A DNA stretch of 64,000 nucleotides from Arion vulgaris (Eukaryota; Mollusca; Gastropoda; Stylommatophora; Arionidae). The notes under the pieces are model-generated. The model did no database searches and was not told the DNA's origin. It worked only from the letters and a program-made list of their open reading frames with translations. Of the stretch, positions 58,530 through 64,000 are shown piece after piece. The stretch spans positions 48,501,590 to 48,565,589 of the forward strand of contig CM036762.1 of assembly GCA_020796225.1 (NCBI GenBank), read 5' to 3'. The position numbers and the translations under genes are program-made. Each line of letters opens with the position of its first letter. Within the stretch, counting starts at the first letter, position 1.

Positions 58530-58768
58530 GTATCTTACAGAGGAGTTTCAGGGGTGAATCCCACTCGTTGACCAGATTGAGAGAGATGGGTGTCGATATT
58601 GGTGTAGCAAGACAAGAAAGGCATACAAAACGTGCACAGAGATTGATTAATCTACAACAAACTAGAGTGTTGGGCCGCTGTACGCTGCTGGATTTGTTGA
58701 GACGGAGATCAGAGTACATATGGACGTGACCGGAATGCTATGATGATAGTCCTTATTTAACTGATAAC
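58530..58768 (+). mobile_element. RNase-H LINE 3' fragment, family 2
   Basis: Open frame 'SLTRLREMGVDIGVARQERH', 'TKRAQRLINLQQTRVLGRCT', 'LLDLLRRRSEYIWT', then 'gtgaccggaatgctatgatg' and 'atagtccttatttaactgat'. The 3' end is the sequence that SINE-G copies. Confidence 0.87.
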
Positions 58769-58974
58769 GCCCACGTGTCCAGCGTGTTCGTAGCGCGTTG
58801 GACTACGGGTGACTAGTCCTCTGTAAGTGCGTGTTCAACTCCGCACACTGGCAGAAAGCTACAGGTTCCCCAGATTTACGGTGTTCGTCGCACCGAGACG
58901 AAGGGTTACGATGTCCATGACACTGAGCCGAAGAGCTTTCAGCTCAAGTGCTTCTGGATCGGGGAAAAAAAAAA
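58769..58974 (+). mobile_element. SINE-B copy, exact 12-bp duplication
   Basis: 'gcccacgtgtccagcgtgtt' to 'gctcaagtgcttctggatcg' and an A run. 'ttaactgataac' at 58757-58768 and 58975-58986. Inserted at the very 3' end of the preceding LINE. Confidence 0.94.
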
Positions 58975-58987
58975 TTAACTGATAACT

Positions 58988-59424
58988 GGTGTATCTTCTG
59001 GATTCCAGTCTCGATTCATTTGTTGAGTCTTCCATCATCTGTAAATATGTTTTTTTTATGTATTTTAAATTGTGTACTTGCTCGATTATAATACCGTTGA
59101 TAAAATGTATTATGTTTCCTGCCTATATTGATTGTTTCTGTTTTTGTTGTGTTTATTTTCGTGCCATTTGATACGTGATTATTAGACAAGGAAACAATAT
59201 GGTATATTCTCATCAGCATCATTATCTAGCTTGTCCCTGTCGGAACTTGGCTCCCATGACAGCAGCTATAAATGTCTTCATGTCCTGCGTGAGGTGTCCG
59301 ATGTCTGTCCCAGTCATACTCTACTCCAATATGACATCTTGCACGCACCTTCTTCCTCCCCCTCGTCTGTCTGCTAATATCAACCTCTAGAATGATTTTC
59401 TCTAGAGAATCATCTTGTTGTTCT
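58988..59424. other. No feature recognised
   Basis: Single-copy DNA with a small hairpin near 59388-59412 ('agaatgatt..tctagagaatcat'). Confidence 0.45.
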
Positions 59425-59690
59425 TCTTCTTCTTCGTCTTTGAACCCTCCATTCCAACCACTTCTTAACCAATCTGTGTGATTTCTATGTGATCTGAGCC
59501 TAAGAGAGATTGTACGTTATGTCAGTTATGTGCCTACAAGTAGGTCAGCACATCCGATTTCTGCGACGCTTTTTATTTACTAGGTACCTTCCTATGTCCA
59601 TACATCAGTCGCCTCTTACGACATTCCTTGTAGGTCCCAGTGGTACTCTTCTTTGCTTCTCTGGCGGGCCCCAATCCTACACAGGCGTTG
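59425..59690 (-). mobile_element. SINE-C copy
   Basis: 'ttcttcttcttcgtctttga' to 'cgggccccaatcctacacag'. Well preserved. Confidence 0.88.
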
Positions 59691-59699
59691 TTGTTTTAT

Positions 59700-60200
59700 A
59701 TGTTCGAACTGTTTAATTTGTATCTTTGTAATCAACCACTTATCTTCAATTTTAAACCGTTTCAAAATGAACATATTTGGTGATTTTGTTTCTATTATAT
59801 TCTGAATACTCTTCTGTAGCACTTTTTATTGATTGATTTTCAACTGTTTTATCAATAACCCATGCATCACAACCGTATGTTGCTATGGACGAAGTACATG
59901 CACTTAAGAATAATGATGTTATCTTTATATCAGTTTCCTTCTATATCTTTTGTAGTTCTTTTAATTTCAGCACAGCAATGTTCAGTCTTCGTTTTATCTC
60001 CATGATAACATTTCCGTCTCTTGTTACCAATGAACTGAAGTATTCAAAACAATCAACTTTTTCCAATCTCTGTCCATTGATGCGTGTATCATATTCTACA
60101 GTTAGATAAGAGAATCTCTTTTCTTTCATCTTTATCGTCGTTACCGTTTTTATCCTCACATTTCTCTTTGATGTTAACTTACTCAAACAGACATCCGTGC
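59700..60200 (-). mobile_element. LINE fragment: RT C-terminal region
   Basis: Minus strand open for 81 aa: 'TRINGQRLEKVDCFEYFSSL', 'VTRDGNVIMEIKRRLNIAVL' (YLG..(I/V)(T/S).DG....EI..R(I/L).(K/A) motif of LINE RTs). Continues degraded: 'YGCDAWVIDKTVE' and 'YSEYNRNKITKY'. Different family from 2695-3375. Abuts SINE-C. Confidence 0.83.
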
Positions 60201-60690
60201 TTCATTCTTATTCACATGCAACATTTAACGAGAAGTTTATTTTAGGGCTCTCAGTGTACATACATTCTTTGAAGTCAGTGAAGAGAGGCAATAATATTTT
60301 GTAAATACGTTGCTATCATGTGCCGTTTGACATTCTGTTATACACTGACCCTGTATGCTCTTAAAGCTTTCATTGATACACAATACTATTGATTAAATCA
60401 TGGCCGCTGATGGCTCAAAAAGAGAGAATGAATTGAAATATATTTAGAAAATCGAATTCAAACTAATTTAAACCAAGAGTAGGGACCTCCGGTCCTCGGT
60501 CAATTGCAGCATGCGAGACAATATTTTGCGGCCCTCAGGGAAGTTTTGAAATCGTTGTTATTACTTGCAACAATTTATTTTTGATTGCACAATTGTGGAT
60601 GATACGCTATAACGTATTTATGCTAGAAAACAAAGTCATTGAAATATAATAACATTCGGTAGAATGTGTTTTCCAGCTTCTTATTATTTA
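60201..60690. other. No certain feature; possible hAT terminus near 60480
   Basis: 'agtagggacctccggtcctc' and 'tttgcggccctcagg' recall hAT ends, but no partner end or duplication was found. Confidence 0.3.
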
Positions 60691-60694
60691 TGAT

Positions 60695-61290
60695 TTATAC
60701 TAATTCTTATACATTGCCGTGACTACGAGCAGTCTCACTATGGAAATCGTGGCGGTTGCTAAAGCGATGGTTTGGCTGGAATCACAGACTTTTATCCATG
60801 CACGTTTTCTCAGTGACTCAATGAGTATGCTCAGAAAGATTGAAACAGGATGGGCTAGAAGACACTGGATGTAGTCGCTGGGGAGGTCTAAGCTGACAAA
60901 GATCACTTTTATTTATGTGCCAGGGTATGCAGGTGTAAGGGGAATGAACGTGCGGATAGGCTTGCAGGTATGGCTGTTGTACAATGCGGACGAGCAATGG
61001 ACCAGGCTGATATTATAAATTCCCTAAGGGAGAGAGGACGTGTACATGATTCACACGTAATAGCGGTGAATCTACAACTCTAACCAGACTGCAAGAACTC
61101 AAAGTTAAGGGTTCGACAAGACGCTATGCTGGCAGACAAAGAAGAATTGTAAACAAACAAAGAACCGGTGTCGTTAGACGCCACACGCTGAGGGACATAC
61201 TGAGGGAGAGATCGGAGAACTTATGGACTAATTGGTTCGACTTGCAGTGATGGTGATCCGACGACTAAACTAAACTAAAACTAAACTTAT
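60695..61290 (+). mobile_element. LINE fragment: RNase H and C-terminus, family 2
   Basis: 'SLTMEIVAVAKAMVWLESQT' (Glu), 'FLSDSMSMLRKIETGWARR' (Asp), then after a stop 'ITFIYVPGYAGVRG' and 'RADRLAGMAV', then a degraded C-terminus and an 'actaaactaaac' tail (61265-61288). The usual PGHAG has Tyr for His here. Several stops and shifts. Confidence 0.83.
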
Positions 61291-61375
61291 TCTTATACAG
61301 AAAACGTTCATATGAAAATTGTTGACCAACGATGCAACACATGACGGAAAGAAAACATTCACTTACACTTATTTC

Positions 61376-61800
61376 TATGGGGTATCTGTGGCGTAGAGGT
61401 TAGGTTCTTGTCTCTGATTCTAAAAGTTCTCGGTTCGCTCCCTCGTGAAGTCATTGTGATATTTTTGCAGAGATCATTGATGTCATTGTAGGTGAGATTG
61501 AGTTCCTAGTCCTATCGGAGACGAGTGATAAAACGTAGGTTTCGTGTTCAAGTTAAGTACATAAAAGAACCCAGAGCAGTTATAATTCGAGAAGTGCCGG
61601 CTGCCTGGGCAAAATTTATTACAAAGATTGAAAAGGAAATCCTTCAAATATTTTGACCATTTTCTAAATTACATCGTTGGAAACCCTCGATGGGGTTACC
61701 GAACTCGTGCACTGCCATTGAAATCTATAAATGTAAGAAAAAGATCAGAGCACACATGGTTACTTAACGAAGTGCAATGATGATGGTCCTATCAATTAAT
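61376..61800 (+). mobile_element. SINE-G copy 3, clearest tRNA-like head
   Basis: 'ggggtatctgtggcgtagag' (A box tggcgtagagg) and 'tctcggttcgctccc' (B box). Body 'cctatcggagacgagtgata'; 3' end 'gatcagagcacacatggtta' / 'gtgcaatgatgatggtccta' ending 'tcaattaatc'. Confidence 0.88.
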
Positions 61801-62084
61801 CAAGCAACCTATTTACCTGTATAACTTTTAGGGAGTCTGGTTGTACTATGCCGTTGTGTTCTTTCCTTCGTCTCATGCAGCACATTTATCATATTTCAAT
61901 TTGCTTTGAACCACCAAAGAAAAATAAGATACATTTTCCCTAAAAGTTGAGTAATTATACTCCAAATCTAACAACATTATCTTCTTCTTTCTCTAATAAT
62001 GTTTTACCTCACAATGTCAAGATAAGAAGAGATTTCTAGAACTCACTTTGTGTGTGTTCCGCGTACATGGTCCTTCGCTTCCTC
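61801..62084. other. No feature recognised
   Basis: AT-rich single-copy DNA. Confidence 0.4.
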
Positions 62085-62336
62085 TGTTACCTTTGTGATC
62101 CTTTTGTCTTATATCCACTGTATCATTGCCCTTTGATGCCATTTTGGTAATCTGCTTATGCGGCCGAGCCATTTAATTTGTTGTTTCTTGATGAAGCTCA
62201 GTACTAATGTTGCACCCACCTTTATCCAGATGTCTTTATTTCGAAACCGGTCTCTTCTTGATACTCCTAGTATTCATCGTAATCACGCTATCTCTGTATT
62301 GACTAGTTTTTTTCTGTCGTTTGATGTCAGCACCCA
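62085..62336 (-). mobile_element. LINE 3' fragment (family f)
   Basis: Minus strand parallels 13322-13870: complement of 'aagctcagtactaatgttgc', 'cagatgtctttatttcgaaa' and 'ccggtctcttcttgat'. Here the SINE-B piece is absent, giving the uninterrupted sequence. Confidence 0.8.
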
Positions 62337-62440
62337 GGTCTGACACTGATAGCATTATGTCTGATAAAAGATCATATTGTATAGTTCTCTTTAAGTCTGC
62401 ATGGTGACATGTTTGTATTTCAAACCTGGTGCCATTTGTT
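62337..62440. repeat. Shared segment N, copy 2
   Basis: 'caggtctgacactgatagca' with partial similarity onward ('catggtgacatgtttgtat') to 36408-36520. Confidence 0.55.
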
Positions 62441-62955
62441 CTATGATTGCATTATGATTTGTCAAAACGTAATACAAAAACTTAATATTACCAAGTACAT
62501 AACCAGTTGTTTGTTAAGTCTTCGATAACAATGCAGACCATTAAAACTTGCGAAATTGTACGTATATTATTTTAATGTATTTTCAAAATAATAGTTCCAT
62601 TTTATAGTTCTATTCAAAATTTATATATTCAATTACGATACCTGTTTTTTGTCCATTATTCCAAAACGATTCTTTAAATTTGATAATGCGCCAAGCAAGT
62701 TGTATAATGTCTGACGGAGAATGGAACAATTTCTTTTACAGAATCGATGACAATATTTCTCCGTTTCCCTTTGTTGCTGCTTGATCTCTTTCAAGTTGCC
62801 GAAAGTGTTATCATTTGAGCACTTACATACTAGCTACGGCGATGGTTCCATAAGATCAGTTGCATCAGGAAACCTCTGCTGCCGACTGGTGCGCTAGTTC
62901 AGCTCCCTGTCTATTGTCTTTCCACATGAAATATTGCTGACCTAGCTCCGCTGCT
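62441..62955. other. No feature recognised
   Basis: AT-rich single-copy DNA. Confidence 0.45.
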
Positions 62956-62959
62956 TGCA

Positions 62960-63510
62960 AGGAATAGTGCTTTCTTACCACGTCTCAGTGTTACAATGTA
63001 TCCTTGCCACGTCTCACCGCAGGAAAGACTGTTTCACTGCCACGTCTCACCGCAGGAAAGACTATTTCCCTACCAACTATCACTGAAGCGAAGAGTGTTT
63101 CTCTACCCCGTTAGCTTGGCGAGAAAAATCTTTACCTACGACAACTTTGTGTAAGAAGAAATATTTCTCTACATCTTCTTGCGGAGTAGAATATTTCCCT
63201 GCCTCAGCTTATTGCATTATTGCAGAAACGAATATTTCCCCTGCCTCAGCTTATTACATTATTACAGAAAAGAATATTTCCCTACCACAGCTTATTGCAT
63301 TTTTGCAGAAACGAATATGTCCCTACCACTGCGTATTGCATTTTTACAGAAACGAATATTTCCCTACCACTGCGTATTGCATTTTTACAGAAACGAATAT
63401 TTCCCTAACACTGCGTATTGCATTTTTACAGAAACGAATATTTCCCTACAACATCTTATTGCATTATTGCAGACACGAATATTTTCCTACCAAGTTTCAT
63501 GGCAAAGACG
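62960..63510. repeat. 41-bp tandem array, grading from old to young
   Basis: Right part (63190-63490) has clean 41-bp units: 'tattgcatttttacagaaac' + 'gaatatttccctaccactgcg'. Left part (62960-63180) has looser 'ccacgtctcaccgcaggaaa' units sharing the spacing and 'tttcc.tacca'. The 122-156 aa frames across it come from the repeat; 41 is not a multiple of three, so register drifts. Confidence 0.9.
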
Positions 63511-63900
63511 AATGTTCCTCTACAGACTGTCTTCTTGCAGAGATTAATGGTATTATGTTATTGATTCAAATATCTTATTTGAATATATATTTCTATCTTT
63601 TTCGTTCTCCGCTATAAACTTATGCTTAGTCAGGGCGACTAATATGCCACCTGTTACTGATTTTTGCGGGAAATCTTGCTTTCCATATCATCAGTGTCTC
63701 TCGTCATTCAGGCAAGTCTTACTCCGACTACTGAGGTACCTGTAATTTAGATCCTCAAGTAAAAGATCAGGAAACTTGTCCAACCGTGTAACGCGTACAC
63801 ACCGAAAATATTTTAGTTCAAGTTGCACTCGAAGCCCAGAATCAGCACGGCATGTGGTTACTAGAGAGGCTTGCTAGAGACCTCGCTATTTTTTTATTTT
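63511..63900. other. No feature recognised
   Basis: Single-copy DNA. Confidence 0.45.
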
Positions 63901-63904
63901 TTTC

Positions 63905-64000
63905 CTGATCCAGAAGCACTTGAGCGTTTCAGCTCTTCGGCTCGGTGCCATGGACATCGTAACCTTCGGTTCGGTGCCACGAACACCGTAAATCTGGGGA
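63905..64000 (-). mobile_element. SINE-B copy, cut by the window edge
   Basis: 'ctgatccagaagcacttgag' to 'cgaacaccgtaaatctgggg'. The head lies beyond the window. Confidence 0.9.

Noticed and set aside
60470..60560. Another hAT element
   Set aside because: One end-like sequence only; no opposite end or 8-bp duplication found.
63147..63617. 122-156 aa repeat ORFs
   Set aside because: Three overlapping frames over a 41-bp array without domain signatures.

Overview
This window looks like intergenic or intronic DNA from an animal genome, most likely a lophotrochozoan and plausibly a mollusc. It has no operons, no compact coding and no bacterial signals. It is AT-rich and packed with interspersed repeats: 5'-truncated non-LTR retrotransposons (LINEs), several tRNA-headed SINE families, TTAA- and 8-bp-TSD DNA transposons, and many minisatellites. 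The phylum is inferred from this repeat style; no host gene was recognised that would fix it. I found no convincing host protein-coding gene, rRNA or intact tRNA. Nearly all long open frames lie in tandem repeats whose unit length is a multiple of three, or in dead LINE or transposase copies.

Layout. 0-5 kb: SINE-like copies, 25-bp and 88-bp tandem arrays, a LINE RT tail and two LINE zinc-finger tails. 5-13 kb: two 133-137 bp TTAA MITEs, LINE tails, and a decayed Kolobok-like transposon (7973-9411) inside a minisatellite. 13-22 kb: hAT MITE, nested LINE/SINE, CT-rich satellites, a 646-bp fold-back element (19045-19690) inside its own tandem array, and a 32-bp array. 22-30 kb: SINE-in-SINE nesting, GC-richer unknown DNA, and a broken Tc1/mariner-superfamily transposase with a DD82E-like catalytic spacing (about 28200-29392). 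30-33 kb: 15-bp, 21-bp and TAG satellites. 33-40 kb: SINEs, a LINE inserted in a SINE, and a 61-bp array. 40.07-42.90 kb: the largest element, a 2.8-kb 5'-truncated LINE with reverse transcriptase and RNase H, bounded by a perfect 10-bp target-site duplication. 43-64 kb: more of the same, including two shorter insertions of that LINE, three hAT-type elements with exact or near-exact 8-bp duplications, and a 40-bp array.

How the parts relate. For reading, repeat families are given local letters: SINE-A, B, C, D, E, G, J, K, body I, element M, segment N and LINE-F. SINE-G ends in a sequence that matches the 3' end of RNase-H LINEs here, as expected if the LINE enzyme mobilises it. Families C, D, E and I share heads or tails in different combinations, a mosaic pattern. 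Target-site duplications and nesting give a relative order of insertions. Coordinates of repeat edges are exact where a duplication is quoted and otherwise good to roughly 10-20 bases.
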